Below, piece after piece: positions 52,298-62,512 of a stretch of 64,000 bases of DNA; positions within the stretch are counted from its first letter, which is position 1, and the number at the start of each line of letters is the position of its first letter. The notes beneath the pieces were generated by a model. It made no database searches and was not told the origin of the DNA. It saw only the letters and a program-made list of their open reading frames with translations. The DNA is from Arthrobacter ramosus (lineage in GTDB: Bacteria > Actinomycetota > Actinomycetes > Actinomycetales > Micrococcaceae), in the NCBI RefSeq assembly GCF_039535095.1, contig NZ_BAAAWN010000001.1, positions 5,187,251-5,251,250 of the forward strand, read 5' to 3'. The translations under genes were made by a program, and so were the position numbers.

Positions 52298-53296
52298 CTA
52301 GAAGCTCACCAGCGGGGTGACCGTGATGGTGTCCGCCCCTATGTCCAGACGTGTGGTGAAGCTGAAGTCGTGAACGGCGCTGAGGTCGCCGACTTGCCCG
52401 CTGAAGAGGTCGATTTCGCGGGCTGTGACCTTGGCTTTGCCGTTGAGGGGCGCCACGACCCACTGTCCGTTAAAGGGGTCGATGCTGACCTTGGGATACT
52501 CCGTGATCTGCCATTTGATGGTGCCATCCACCACCCGGCTGTTGGTCACGTGGTAGAACGGGCAGTCGGGCTGGAGCTTTTGCTGCTTGGTGGCGTCAGC
52601 GGCGCAGGTGTCCAGGAATTCCTTGACCTTGTCGCTCACCACCTTGATCATGGCGTCGGTGGGCTTGGTCAGAAGGTTGAGGGGTGCCTGAGGCAGGGCG
52701 CCCGTGGTTACCGAGGTGCTCGTAGTCGGCGCCGAGAAGTATTTGCCGGCGAGGCTGGCTTCGTACTGGCCGGGGTAAAACACGGCAAAGCTGTTTCGGC
52801 CATTGGGCAGGTTCACCGGGACGCCGTTCAGGGTCGCCTCGTTGGCGTTCACTACGGTGACCTCGATCGTCGGCAAGGATGACGGCACGAACGACCACTT
52901 GCCGAAGAACAGCCACTCGGTGCCCGTCCGTTCAAGCAGGAAGTCCGAGTGCAGCGCCTTGCCGTCGATCTGATAGTCCATGGGGACCGTCACCCGGTTG
53001 CCGCCACGGGATTCGGCGTTGCCGAGCTTGATATCGGTGATCTTCGACGCAGCCGTCTGAAGGGCGGTACCGTCCAGCATGGCGGCGTTGGCGTTGGGCA
53101 CGGACGCGTGCAGGAGCCCGAGGGCTTCCCCGCCGTGCCCCTTCTGGAGGGCCGAGAGGTAATCGCGAACTTGCTGCTGCGGGCTGGCTATGGAGTTGCT
53201 CACCAGGTTGATCGAAACGATCGCAGCGGCCACGGCAAGCATCAGGCCGAGTAGCCACCCGGCCGCGGTCTTGACCAACGCTTGACTCAACTGCAC
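52298..53296 (-). CDS. Hypothetical membrane-anchored protein
   Basis: Not assigned. The 332-residue product has an N-terminal transmembrane helix (AAGWLLGLMLAVAAAIVSIN) and an outside part. Residues about 45-125 look like an NTF2-like lipocalin domain (VRDYLSALQKGHGGEALGLL, KWSFVPSS), and the rest has beta strands with one Cys pair (DTCAAD, DCPFYHV). It converges on the NHL gene with a 26-base gap. Confidence 0.65.
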   Translation of the reverse strand: MQLSQALVKTAAGWLLGLMLAVAAAIVSINLVSNSIASPQQQVRDYLSALQKGHGGEALGLLHASVPNANAAMLDGTALQTAASKITDIKLGNAESRGGNRVTVPMDYQIDGKALHSDFLLERTGTEWLFFGKWSFVPSSLPTIEVTVVNANEATLNGVPVNLPNGRNSFAVFYPGQYEASLAGKYFSAPTTSTSVTTGALPQAPLNLLTKPTDAMIKVVSDKVKEFLDTCAADATKQQKLQPDCPFYHVTNSRVVDGTIKWQITEYPKVSIDPFNGQWVVAPLNGKAKVTAREIDLFSGQVGDLSAVHDFSFTTRLDIGADTITVTPLVSF

Positions 53297-53464
53297 GCCC
53301 TTTACGTTACCCGCCGGTTCAGCAATACCTCGTCATCCCTCCCCTCACGTGACAACTGAACATGCTTTTGGGGAAGGGCCCGACGGCGGGTGGCAGCTCC
53401 TTTTTAGCGGCGCCGGCGCGATGAGGTTCCGAACACTCCGCGGAGCAATTCCGGGCCGTACTGC

Positions 53465-54019
53465 TTATGCCCGCTTGGCGTACCGGAGGTAGACGACGCC
53501 GTTGCCAAAGCGATGTTCGTCCAACAGTTCAAGGGTCAGGCCCACGCCGTCGGGGAGGAATTGCTTGCCGCCTCCGACGACGACCGGCGTGAGGAAGAGA
53601 CAGAACTCGTCCACCAGTCCGGCCTTGATGGCTTGGGCGGCTAGAACCGTGCCACCAATGGACATGTCCTGCTCTGACGACTCTTTGAGCGCGCGGATGG
53701 CTCCGGCGTCGAACTCCCGCTCGAGGCGTGTCTTCGCGGTGGACGGACTCTCCAGACTCGTCGAGTACACGATCTTCTCCGCGGCACGCCAGATCTCCGC
53801 GTAGTCCCGCATGACCGGTGGCTCCTCGGAAAGGGACATGTCCTCCCATGCGGACATGACCTCGTACATTCGCCTGCCATAGAGGTATGTGCCGATGGGC
53901 CGCTCAAGGTCGTTGACGAAGCTGTGCACTTCTTCGTCCGGCATGCTCCAATCGAATTTTCCGTCGGCATCGGCTGTGTAGCCGTCCAGGGACATGATCC
54001 CTGCGTAGATCAGTTTCGT
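53465..54019 (-). CDS. Dihydrofolate reductase-fold (RibD C-terminal) protein
   Basis: A 184-residue protein of the RibD_C/DHFR-like family. KLIYAGIMSLDGYTADADG starts the fold; GTYLYGRRMYEVM, IGGTVLAAQAIKAGLVDEFC (NADPH-binding) and PVVVGGGKQFLPDG follow. These proteins reduce small ketone or deaminated substrates with NADPH; the substrate is unknown. ATG 54019 begins the domain. Confidence 0.85.
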   Translation of the reverse strand, partial: TKLIYAGIMSLDGYTADADGKFDWSMPDEEVHSFVNDLERPIGTYLYGRRMYEVMSAWEDMSLSEEPPVMRDYAEIWRAAEKIVYSTSLESPSTAKTRLEREFDAGAIRALKESSEQDMSIGGTVLAAQAIKAGLVDEFCLFLTPVVVGGGKQFLPDGVGLTLELLDEHRFGNGVVYLRYAKRA

Positions 54020-54066
54020 CATGCACAGACGGTACACACTCGCGACGGCAACGGTATAGTGCCCGG

Positions 54067-54677
54067 ATGGATGACAAAGCGGTTCTGCTCAAATACCTGC
54101 GCGCCCGTCGCGCCGAGCTCCTCGCCAAGCTTGACGGACTCGACGAGTACGACGTCCGCCGGCCCATGACCCCCACCGGCACCAACCTCCTGGGACTGGT
54201 CAAGCATGTGGCCAGCGTGGAGCTGGGGTACTTCGGGAAGTCTTTGGCCGGCCCAGCGGCCGGGACTTACCGTGGTTCGCCGACAATGCCGAAGCCGACG
54301 CGGACCTGTGGGTTCCCCCGGAAGAGAGCAGGGACGAGATCATCGAATTGCACCGGTTCTCGGCCGAGCACAGCGATGCAACCATCGAGTCGCTCCCACT
54401 CGACGCTCCCGGGGAAGTGCCGTGGTGGCCGGAAGAACGCCGACACGTGACGCTCCATCAGATCCTGGTGCACATGTGCGTCGAGACGGCCCAGCACTTG
54501 GGGCATGCCGACATACTTCGTGAGCTTATCGACGGTTCGGCAGGGAAAGGCCCCGGGGACCTGAATTTGTCACAGCGAAGCCCCGAAGAATGGGCCGATC
54601 ACCGGGCCCGGATCGAAGCCGCGGCGCGCCAGGCCGGGCGTAGGCTCACGCCTGAGCGGGCACAAGATCCTTCGTGA
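54067..54677 (+). pseudogene. DinB/DUF664-family protein, frameshifted
   Basis: A DinB-fold protein of about 204 residues in two frames. The N-terminal part (LLKYLRARRAELLAKLDGLD, NLLGLVKHVASVELGYFG) and the C-terminal part (LHQILVHMCVETAQHLGHAD) carry the metal His residues. The frame breaks near 54240: inserting one G (AAGTC to AAGGTC) restores KVFGRPSGRDLPWFADNAEA. This is a one-base G-run loss of the type seen all through 54-64 kb. It overlaps the end of the next gene. Confidence 0.75.
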
Positions 54678-55167
54678 ACGCCAAGTGCTTGATCTCTTCC
54701 GGATCCGCGTCGACGTCGAACAGCGGGGTGTAGCCCGTGGCCAGGTACAGGTTCTTGGCTTCGGGCTGCCGCGGACCGGTGGTGAGGTAGATCCGGCGGT
54801 AGCCGCGCCGGGACGCCTCGGCCTCCAGTTCCGCGAGGACCACCCGGGCCAGCCCACGACGGCGGTGGGCCGAATGCGTCCAGATCCGCTTGAGCTCTGC
54901 CGTACCGGAGTCGTAGCGGCGGAATGCCCCGCCCGCTACGGTTTCGCCGCTCTCCTGCAGGATGAGCAGGGCGCCGTGGGGTGCGGCAAACTCGCCGGCC
55001 GGGTACCTGTTGAGCTCCTCGGCCGCGCCACCGCTGCCGAAGAGGTCCCCGTAGCGCGTGGTGTATTCGACGGCGAGTTCGTCCAGAAGGGGCTTGACCC
55101 GTGGATCGCGCATGGGCAGGGTCAGGACGGAAAGGCCCGACGACGGCAGGGTTGGCGTTGTTTTCAT
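54646..55167 (-). CDS. GNAT-family N-acetyltransferase
   Basis: A 173-residue GNAT enzyme. LKRIWTHSAHRRRGLARVVL (R-x-x-G-x-A for acetyl-CoA), GYRRIYLTTGPRQPEAKNLY and ATGYTPLFDVD match the family. ATG 55167 has a GAAAGG site upstream. Its 3' end overlaps that of the DinB gene by 32 bases. Substrate unknown. Confidence 0.83.
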   Translation of the reverse strand: MKTTPTLPSSGLSVLTLPMRDPRVKPLLDELAVEYTTRYGDLFGSGGAAEELNRYPAGEFAAPHGALLILQESGETVAGGAFRRYDSGTAELKRIWTHSAHRRRGLARVVLAELEAEASRRGYRRIYLTTGPRQPEAKNLYLATGYTPLFDVDADPEEIKHLAFTKDLVPAQA

Positions 55168-55254
55168 GACATGCCTTTCGTGAATTTCCCCAACTAGTCC
55201 CCACCGCCACCCTCGCCTCGCAAGCTCGGCCAGGGAACCCTGGCGGCGTGGGCC

Positions 55255-55302
55255 CTCGCAGTTGTTGTCGTTTTGAGGCGTCAAAACGACAACAACTGCG
55301 AG
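55255..55302. repeat. 20-bp palindrome of the TTGTTGTCGTTT family
   Basis: CTCGCAGTTGTTGTCGTTTT (55255-55274) and its complement (55283-55302) form a perfect 20-bp stem, then CTAGTTGGG follows as at 9246-9254. It overlaps the 3' end of the converging FAD-binding gene, whose last codons and stop come from the repeat. Confidence 0.8.
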
Positions 55303-57229
55303 CTAGTTGGGTGGCCGGTGCTTGGGTGAGGGGCGGAGAGTTCGGTCAGGAGGCGGCGGGCCAGGGCGTCATTCTCCCGGAACGATGCAGCGTTCGTTCC
55401 GGGCCGCGCGAACGCACCGGCGCCCCAACCCGAGGTCCACGGTCCGACGGCGAAGAGGCCCGCCTGCCGTCCGCCGTCGGGAGCCAGGACTTCGTGCGAA
55501 CTCGAGACCAACAGCTTACCGGTGGAGTGCGGGCCGTCCGAGGTGAGGAGCGACTGTTCGGTGCCCCGACCGGCGTCGTGCAGGTCCGCCAGCGCGGGGT
55601 TGGCCGATCGCACCACCGACGGCGACGGCAACCGTGCCTCGATGTACGCCGCTGCGTCCACCACCACGGGCGATTGGAAGGAACCGGCCACGAAACGGCC
55701 GCTGGCCTCGTCCGGGCGCACCCACATGCCCGAACCCAGGAACTGCAGCAATCCGGCCCGGTGCAGGGCGAGGATTTCGCGCAGCCGGTGGGGCGGCGGG
55801 CCGGAATCCACGAAGCTGAAGAAACCGTGCCACCACCCGTGCACCGCTTGCTGGGAGCGCGAATTGAGCCGCTCCTGCGGGACCAACCGGCCGAGTTCCA
55901 TGTAGACGCGGAGCAAGGCCGTGAACAGGGCCAAGGTTTCCGAATGGTTCGGGCTGGTACGGAGGTTGAGGTCACGTTCGATGTAGCTCACCACGGATCG
56001 TTGCACGGCTGCATGGTCCGCGAAGGCGCAGCCGCTGAAAGGCTGGTCCAGGGCTTCGAGGTCGAGCCGGAGGGAGGGTTCCGGGATGGCCGCGGCCACG
56101 AGGTCTTCGCGTTCGCAGCTGTACCAATCCAGGGCATCGAATTGCGCCGAAAATTCCTCCCAGCCGCCGTGGACCCGTTCCGGATAGCCGGTGAAGAGCT
56201 CGCGGTAATAGGCGTAGCCGGCGTCCTTGGCGATGAGCGGCCAGAGCTGGGTCCGGAAATCCAGCTCCTCGTGGGCGGCGAGCAGCGATTCCACAGCGGC
56301 GGCGGTTAAGTACCGGGGCAGGCCGACGGGTTCCCCTCGCAGGGTCGACGAGATCTTGGAGTGGTAGGGGACTCCGCGCCGCGAGCCTGCCCAGAGTCTC
56401 GGTTCGGCGCCGGACGGCACATAGTCCAGGCCGCCGTCGGGCCTGTCTTCGAAGCGGCCGCCGCGGCCCTCGAACAAGAGCACCAGAAGGTCCACGAACG
56501 CGAGTCCCATGCCCGAGACCAGGACGTCCTGGCCGGGTGCGATCGCCGAATAATCGACGTCGGTGGTGTACGACGGCGCCGCGTGGAATCCGCCGTGGCG
56601 GGCGGCGAAATCGGCCAGCCGCGCTGATTCCGGATCGGCCCGGGAGTCCGTGTGGCCCAGGGAGTACACCACGAGATCCGCCTCCAGCACCCCGTCGGAG
56701 GCGAGCCGCACGCGGTATTTCGCACCGCCGTCGGGCACTGGAGCAAGATGTTCGACGGCGGTAGCCGTGTCCCGGTGGACCGTCACCGTGACGTCCGGCC
56801 GAGTGCCGCGACGGCCCTGCGGAAGAACCACTCAAGGTATCTGCTCTGGAGCTGGCGGCTGGGAAACGACCCCGGTGTCAGCGCACGGAGCTGCTCAAGG
56901 AGATGGGGCTCCAGCTGCGGGATGTCCCGATGGAACCGTCCAGCACGCCGGCCGCCCATGCTGCGAGACCCGGACCGTCCACCGAGGGACCATCGCAGGC
57001 CACGGAACCGTCGGTGAACATCGTGACGTCCGCCGCAGTCGAGTTGAGCAGGAGTCCCGGCTCTGGTCATAGCGCCAGATCCTCCCGGAACCGGTTCGTA
57101 CGGTTCGACGACGTGGATGGAGAGTGGGCCGTCGAAGAGTCCGGGCTTGTTGGCCGCGAGCCGTTCGAGGATGCCGGCAGAGCGCGGACCACCGCCAATA
57201 AACACGATAGTGGGGGCGAAGGACGGCAT
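55281..57229 (-). pseudogene. FAD/NAD(P)-binding protein, frameshifted
   Basis: A FAD/NAD(P)-binding protein of about 640 residues (the 'NAD_binding_9' type). The start, ATG 57229 after CAGGAG, gives APTIVFIGGGPRSAGILERL, a classical Rossmann. The frame is lost around 56780-57080 with at least two shifts; reading the other frames gives LNSTAADVTMFTD, as expected. From about 56830 to 55281 one frame runs on (DLVVYSLGHTDSR, VSGMGLAFVDLLVLLFEGRG). The C-terminus, S-S-Q-L-L-S-F, is encoded by the palindromic repeat. Function unknown; related proteins are often near siderophore or FMN enzymes. Confidence 0.7.
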
Positions 57230-57493
57230 GGCAACTCCTGTTGGCGGTGGCTGGTGGTACCCGAGCCTAGGGACGCGGCGGGGCTTCGGTCGAGGCGCAG
57301 GTAACGGCCGTTCACCCCGCGTCACGGCCCGTCAACAAGCGCAAAAAACGGACTCATGTGGCTCCATATGAAGCCGCGCGAAGCGCCATGAAGCCCCATG
57401 AAGAAGTGCAAAAATCCGCCTTGCAGCCCCTTCGAGAGCGCCCCTAGATTGGCAGCCATCCGACAAAACAAGCGATACGAAGCGAGGTGGCGC

Positions 57494-57980
57494 ATGAGTT
57501 CAGCAGCAACCACAGTGGCGCAGTCCGCACAGCAATCTGCACCGGAACCGGCGCCCGGCGCCTTTTTGGAACACAGCGCCTTTTTGGAACACAGCGCCTT
57601 TTTGGAACACAGCGCCTTCGCGGAAAGCCCGACGGCGGACGCTGCCCAGAGTGCCGACGCCAACAGTGCCGTCGCCCGGCCCGCAGCCGACTACTCCGGC
57701 TACAAAATGGTTCCTGCCCGGCATCCGTGGCGCTGGGTAGGCACCGTGCTGGTCGCTCTTGGCGTCGTCGCCGTGGCTGGTCCCTCGCGACTAACCCGCG
57801 CTGGGAATGGGGTGTCGTGGCGCAATGTTTCACCGCGCAATCCGTGGTGAACGGCCTCGTGGAGACACTGAAGCTGACGGCCAACTCCGGCGCGCTCGGC
57901 TTTGTCCTCGCTTCATTCTGGCGCTCATGAGGCTCTCGGCCTCGCCGCTGCTGCTCTCGGTGTCCTGGACGTTACGTGCG
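57494..57980 (+). pseudogene. Amino-acid ABC transporter permease, frameshifted and truncated
   Basis: The N-terminal part of a His/Glu/Gln-type ABC permease. After an Ala/Ser-rich 80-residue head comes KMVPARHPWRWVGTVLVALG (first helix), then, after frame changes near 57778 and 57905, NPRWEWGVVAQCFTAQSVVN, VETLKLTANSGALGFVL and LALMRLSASPLLLSVSWT. After about 57978 the homology ends, although the family goes on for 150 residues with the EAA loop. So the gene is truncated as well as shifted. Confidence 0.65.
57560..57613 (+). repeat. Three perfect 18-bp tandem repeats in the permease N-terminus
   Basis: GCCTTTTTGGAACACAGC is present three times in a row (57560-57577, 57578-57595, 57596-57613), coding Ala-Phe-Leu-Glu-His-Ser each time. 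It lies before the first transmembrane helix. Confidence 0.85.
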
Positions 57981-58131
57981 CGCCTCAGGCGCGCCGGACC
58001 ATCCTATCCTCGGTGAGGCGTGGGCTCCGCAGCATTGGTGATACCCGGGAGGGGTATTCTGCTGCCCTTCCCACAGTGCCGGGCTCGATTTCACTTGAGG
58101 CAAAACCTTGCTAAAGTCATAACCGCTTCAT

Positions 58132-58203
58132 TCCTCCGTAGCTCAATTGGCAGAGCATTCGACTGTTAATCGAAGGTTACTGGTTCAAGTCCAGTCGGAG
58201 GAG
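58132..58203 (+). tRNA. tRNA-Asn (anticodon GTT)
   Basis: A 72-base cloverleaf. Acceptor arms TCCTCCG/CGGAGGA, discriminator G, D-arm GCTCAATTGGCAGAGC, anticodon arm TTCGA-CTGTTAA-TCGAA with GTT at 58165-58167, and T-arm CTGGTTCAAGTCCAG. The 3' CCA is not encoded. A terminator follows directly. Confidence 0.95.
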
Positions 58204-58210
58204 CGCAAAG

Positions 58211-58245
58211 GTCCCGCCCGATTTTATTGGTGCGGGACTGTTTTT
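58211..58245 (+). terminator. Terminator of tRNA-Asn
   Basis: GTCCCGC (58211-58217) pairs with GCGGGAC (58232-58238) followed by TGTTTTTTT, a classic intrinsic terminator just past the tRNA. Confidence 0.85.
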
Positions 58246-58479
58246 TTGCCTCGGTTTGCCTGATTTGCCGGTTATTAGGACAAAACGTGCGTAAATCCCG
58301 GGCGCGTCATGTTCGTCCCGGGATCGTCTTCGCTCGGATGTCGGATTCTGCTCAATCATTCGAATGGATAAATTCCGGGCCCGCGGAATCACGGACCGGC
58401 AACTTCGGCGAAGAGAATGATCCAGCAGAATCCGACGGTGTCCATAGATCGTCGAACCAGCTTCGCTTACGGGAAGCCA

Positions 58480-58790
58480 TTGCAAGGCGACAACGGCGAT
58501 CAGGCAGCACCACGAACCGACGTAGATCCCGTCGACCTGGATCTGGTCATGGACCTCCCGGCACCGGGATCCGCGGGGCAACGTTCCAGCACTAGGCCAT
58601 GCGGCGGCGGAATGACCGGGCGGCGCCGAACGAGGTGAGCGAAGACTGATTGGAGGTGCCCATCCCAGCCAAGGAACGCCTCGAGCTCTGAGCGTCGGCC
58701 GACGTCCGGCGTTCACCGGCGTGGCTGGCCCCGCAGACCAGACATTCCAGAGATATGCAAGCACCCCGGCCACCCTGGGCTTCCAAAGCT
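58480..58790 (-). mobile_element. Degenerate IS1249-type transposase remnant
   Basis: The minus strand has HDQIQVDGIYVGSWCCLIAV, which matches the 'DGTYIGxWCLLIA' catalytic-core start of IS1249-type transposases. Upstream are RSFRRRMA and a C-x-x-C zinc-finger piece (ECLVCGASHAG), each in another frame. The parts are in the right order but are frameshifted and partly lost. No inverted ends could be found. It sits about 280 bases past the tRNA-Asn. Confidence 0.5.
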
Positions 58791-58849
58791 TAGCTATCCC
58801 GGAATTCACCCGTCAACACTGGGAAGCAAGCCCCTCCCATACGCACGTT

Positions 58850-59313
58850 TGTCCTATAACCCTGATTTGCGCAATCATTTCGAATGCGCAGAATCCCATA
58901 GCCAAGTCGTCAAACGAAGTCCATTTCGACTTGCAGGAATCTCGCCGCTTCGGCACGGCGGACTGGAAGGCGTCGTCCTCGGTGGGCGCGTCCTCGGCTC
59001 CCGCGGGTGCCATTCGTGGGCGGCGGAGTGGACGCGGGTGAATCCGCCGCCGGGGGTGCGTAGAAGATTCCGAAGCGTTGGACAGGCCATTCGGGAGAAG
59101 TCTCCGGAGCCACGAGCAGGGCCGCGCCATTTGTCGGATTGAACCATTGCGCAATCGGGCGGCGGCGGTCCTCCGTGAAGAGCCCGGCCGCATAAAGGGC
59201 CGCGGATTGCGGCTTGTCACGGTGCACAGACGATCCCACCACAGCGGCAGGATGCCATCATCCCTGCGCTGCCATGGGGCTGGAATAGGCTGTAGTTCCT
59301 GCCAACGGGGCAC
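58850..59313 (-). pseudogene. Frame-disrupted unknown protein
   Basis: A coding-like minus-strand stretch split between frames. It begins near GTG 59313 with P-R-W-Q-E-L-Q-P-I-P-A-P-W-Q-R-R-D-D-G, then shifts to PQSAALYAAGLFTEDRRRPI, AQWFNPTNGAALLVAPETSP and FGIFYAPPAADS. I do not recognise a family. Shifts are of the type common in this region. Confidence 0.35.
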
Positions 59314-59373
59314 ATCTCAACTTTATCGCCGGGCCATGACCGGCAACAGGCCTCGAAGCAACGGAAGGCCCGC

Positions 59374-59553
59374 TTAGTCCCGTTTCCATGGCCCGGGATT
59401 GATCCGGTAAAGGATTGCGGAACCGACGACGGCGCCCAGCAGGGCTCCGAGCACAGGGTTTCCGGCCCCGCGGCCCAGCAAGAAGCGACGACCGGCGCCA
59501 AGCATCGCTCCAAGGAAGAAGCCCCTGCCGTTGCGGTGCGGTTTGCGCGTCAT
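59374..59553 (-). CDS. Small glycine-zipper membrane protein
   Basis: A 59-residue protein: basic start M-T-R-K-P-H-R-N-G-R, then two Gly/Ala-rich helices (GFFLGAMLGAGRRFLLGRGA and VLGALLGAVVGSAILYRINP). The G-x-x-x-G spacing suggests helix packing. No family named. It is intact although its neighbours are not. Confidence 0.5.
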   Translation of the reverse strand: MTRKPHRNGRGFFLGAMLGAGRRFLLGRGAGNPVLGALLGAVVGSAILYRINPGPWKRD

Positions 59554-59612
59554 GGCTTGAGCCTACTTCTCCCTGCGGACGGCCGGGCGACGCGCATCAG
59601 TGGACGGGCGCA

Positions 59613-60826
59613 TCAGTGGATGGACGGGACGGACCGCGGCCGCACGACGAGCCAGAGGGCCGACACGGCGCCTGCGAGACACACTGCCTGGACGGCCCCA
59701 TGGGAACGGCAGAGCTGACGCCCAGCCAGCCAACCACGGGCGGGATGATGCCGGCCATCAGGAAGTTCGAGGCACCTAGCAAGGAAGCCGCGGTTCCGGC
59801 CTGCGCGCCGTGGTTGGCCAGGGCAATCACCTGGACGCAGGGGAACATGAACCCGGTGGCAAGGATGTAGAACCACAGCGGGACCATGACGCCCCATAGG
59901 CCGAAGCGAGCAGATCGAACACCACAATCAAAAGGGCCATCAGCAACATCCAGGCCGTGGCGAATGCCATGATCCATTGGGGTGCCACTCGCCTGATGAC
60001 CCTGGAGCTGATTTGGACGCCGGCGACGATGCCAGGGAGTTGACGCCGAACAGCGGCCGTATTCCTGCGGGGAGAAGTTGTAGACCTGCTGGAACAGGAA
60101 AGTGGACGCGGAAAGGTAAGCAAACAGTCCGCCGAAGTTGAACCCGCCGACCAGCAGCATCCCGACAAAAATCCGGTCGGCGAACACGGCCCTGTAGCGT
60201 TGGCCCGCCGTCGACGTCGTCTGCCGGCGGAGCTCGGCGGGATACGTTTCCCGGATGAGGAACACCGCAGCAATGATCACGAGGAATCCGTAGCTTGCCA
60301 GGAAGTAGAAGATCCCGGCCATGGCATCACCAACAGCAGTTGTGAACCGATGATCGGAGCCAGAATGGGCGCCAGGCCATTCACCAGCGACATGCGGGAG
60401 AACATCCGCACCATGGCGTAACCGGCGAAGAGGTCCCGGACCATCGCCATGGCCACCACGCCACCGCCGCTGCACCGACGCCCATGAGGACGCGGAACAG
60501 GGCAAGTGTGCTGATGTCCGTGGAAAGTGCTGCGCCGAGGGAGGAACCGATATGCAGGGCGTTGCAGGATCAAGGGCGTGCGGCGCCCGAACTTGTCGCT
60601 GAACGGACCCACCACCAATTGGCCAATGGCGAAGCCCACTGTCGTGCCGTCAGTGTGAGTTGGATCGCAGCCGCTGACACGTCGAAATGATGCTCCAGCG
60701 CGGGAAACGCCGGCAGATAGAGATCCACGGTAATTGACCCAAGGCGGTCAATGCGCCAAGTAGCAGGATATAGAGGAGTTTTTCGCGTCGACTGAGGGAA
60801 TCGCCCGGTACAGGGGAGTGTTCACG
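59613..60826 (-). pseudogene. Bcr/CflA-type MFS drug transporter, frameshifted
   Basis: An MFS transporter of about 400 residues split over several frames. In order on the minus strand: SRREKLLYILLLGALTALG, TVDLYLPAFPALEHHFDVSA, VGFAIGQLVVGPFSDKFGRR (motif A), FLASYGFLVIIAAVFLIRET, VGGFNFGGLFAYLSASTFLF and the last helix near 59640. At least five one-base shifts occur. The order and motifs are those of Bcr/CflA bicyclomycin/sulfonamide exporters. Confidence 0.75.
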
Positions 60827-61009
60827 GTTATCAATCCTATGTGCGACAGATCATATTTATCAGCGATGGCTGGGGCGCGCCGCAGGACCGTCCCGGAAGT
60901 TGAGGCTGAAGCTGAATGGTAGTTTTGTGGACAGGTGTGCGCGGGCGGTCGTATTCGTCTCCGTGCCGGAGCCGGGTAGGAGCAAGATGGAAGCAGTGAG
61001 GCGGAACCT

Positions 61010-61851
61010 ATGAGTGGACGTCACAGCGGCCGGTTGGCCAAGGCCGGGCATTTCGGCGTTGCCGAACACCCTGAAACTTGCAGCCGGCTCGCGCCGCGGC
61101 AGCTCAACGACGAAATCAGCCTTGCCAAGCTTGAACTTAAGGGCAAAGCAAACAGTTGGGCATTGCCGGCGCTTTCGTTGGCGTTGCGCTGATCTTTTTC
61201 TCTTTGCTCGTCATCGCCCTGGTTGTGGCTGCCATCTTGGGCCTGGCCACGGTCATGCCCCCGTGGTTGGCTGCGCTTGTGGTTGCGGCGGCGTTCCTTT
61301 TGATCATTCTTATCGGAGCCCTCATCGCCTTCCGTGCGTTCAAGGGGGCCATGCCGCTTGTGCCTGAGAAAACCATCCGCGGCATCAAGCACGATCTCGG
61401 CATAGTCAAGGAGGGCACTTCCTTCGACGCCAGTATCCTCGATCCCTCGTCGGAAGCCTACAAGGCAGCGGAGGCAGCGAAAGCCGCCGCAGCTGAGAAA
61501 GCCAAGGCGAAAAGGCCGCCAAGGCAGAAGCACACAAAGCCGAGCAACCCCCCGCCCCAAGCGAAGCTGAGCTGCTCCGCCGTCTGGAGCAGCGCCGCGA
61601 GCACCTCGCCGACGTTCGCGATCAGCTCGGCGTCGAGCTCGACGTCAAGACCCAGGGAAAAGTCCTCCGCGACGCTGCGGGCAAAAGCTCGACGACGGAC
61701 GCCGGTTCGCTGCCGACAAACTCGCAGATTTCAGTGAGAAGGTTCCGGCCGGGTTGCCGGAGCGGCTCGCTGCACGCTGGAAAGAGCTATTTCTCTTCGC
61801 CGCTTCCGCCACGGTGGCGCAGTAGGACTGCGGAAGCTGTTCAAGAAGTAA
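61010..61851 (+). pseudogene. Phage-holin-like (DUF1469) membrane protein, frameshifted
   Basis: A protein of about 280 residues. N-terminal helix PRQLNDEISLAKLELKGK, then two hydrophobic segments (GIAGAFVGVALIFFSLLVIA and PPWLAALVVAAAFLLIILIG) form the holin-3_6 domain. The C-terminus is a long Ala/Lys/Glu helix. Four single-base losses restore it: near 61150 (AAAGC to AAAGGC), 61508 (GCGAAAA to GCGGAAAA), 61680 (GGCAAAA to GGCCAAAA) and 61818 (GGCGCA to GGCGGCA). Despite the name, such proteins are chromosomal and not evidence of a prophage. Confidence 0.78.
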
Positions 61852-61894
61852 TCGGGACGGCAGCGTCAGCTGCGGACTACGGAAAGGGGGACAG

Positions 61895-62512
61895 GTGAAG
61901 TTCATCGGTGCAGGCGCACGCCCGGGCCAGCCACAGATCGACCATGACTCATCTTCACGGTCCCCAATTTCTGACTGTTTTGCGCTTCATGGGCGTCCCG
62001 CTGTTCGTGGGCTGGTGCTGTGGCAAAGGGAATATGGTTTCGCCGTGTTGGTTCTCGCCATCATGGGCGGCACTGACTGGGTGGATGGCTACGTCCGCGG
62101 CGTTTCAACCAAACCTCCAAACTGGGCCGCATCCTCGATCCCGTGGCGGATCGCCTGGCGCTCATCACCGTCGCTGTCACGCTCGTCATCGCCGGGTGGT
62201 GGATTGGTGGTACCTGGCCGCCCTGGTGGTGCCCGACGCAGTGCTTGCCACAGCCTCATTGTTCTATTTCCATAGCCACCCCGACCTCCCCGTGAGCCGG
62301 ATCGGCAAGATCCGACGGCGTTCCTGCTCCTGGGCACGCCTCTTCTGGTCCTCTCCAAGCTCGCGGTTCCCCACACCCGTGTCTACTTCGTGATCGCCTG
62401 GGTCTGCCTGGGCTTGGGTCTGCTAGGGCACTGGGTGGCGGCCTACAACTATTTCTGGGCAATCCTCCGCAAGGGCAAAGAACTCAAAGCCAACGACGGC
62501 GGTCGCGGCTGA
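61895..62512 (+). pseudogene. CDP-alcohol phosphatidyltransferase, frameshifted
   Basis: A CDP-alcohol phosphatidyltransferase of about 205 residues. The N-terminal PNFLTVLRFMGVPLFVG, the active-site D-G-x-x-A-R-x8-G-x3-D-x3-D block (GTDWVDGY, then LGRILDPVADRLALI in another frame) and the last helices (IAWVCLGLGLLGHWVAAYNY) are all present. At least four one-base shifts. It makes phosphatidylglycerol- or inositol-type lipid; which one is not clear. The stop overlaps the next start (TGATG). Confidence 0.75.

Noticed and set aside
61010..61851. Prophage suggested by a holin-like gene
   Set aside because: This holin family is chromosomal in actinobacteria and no other phage gene is near.
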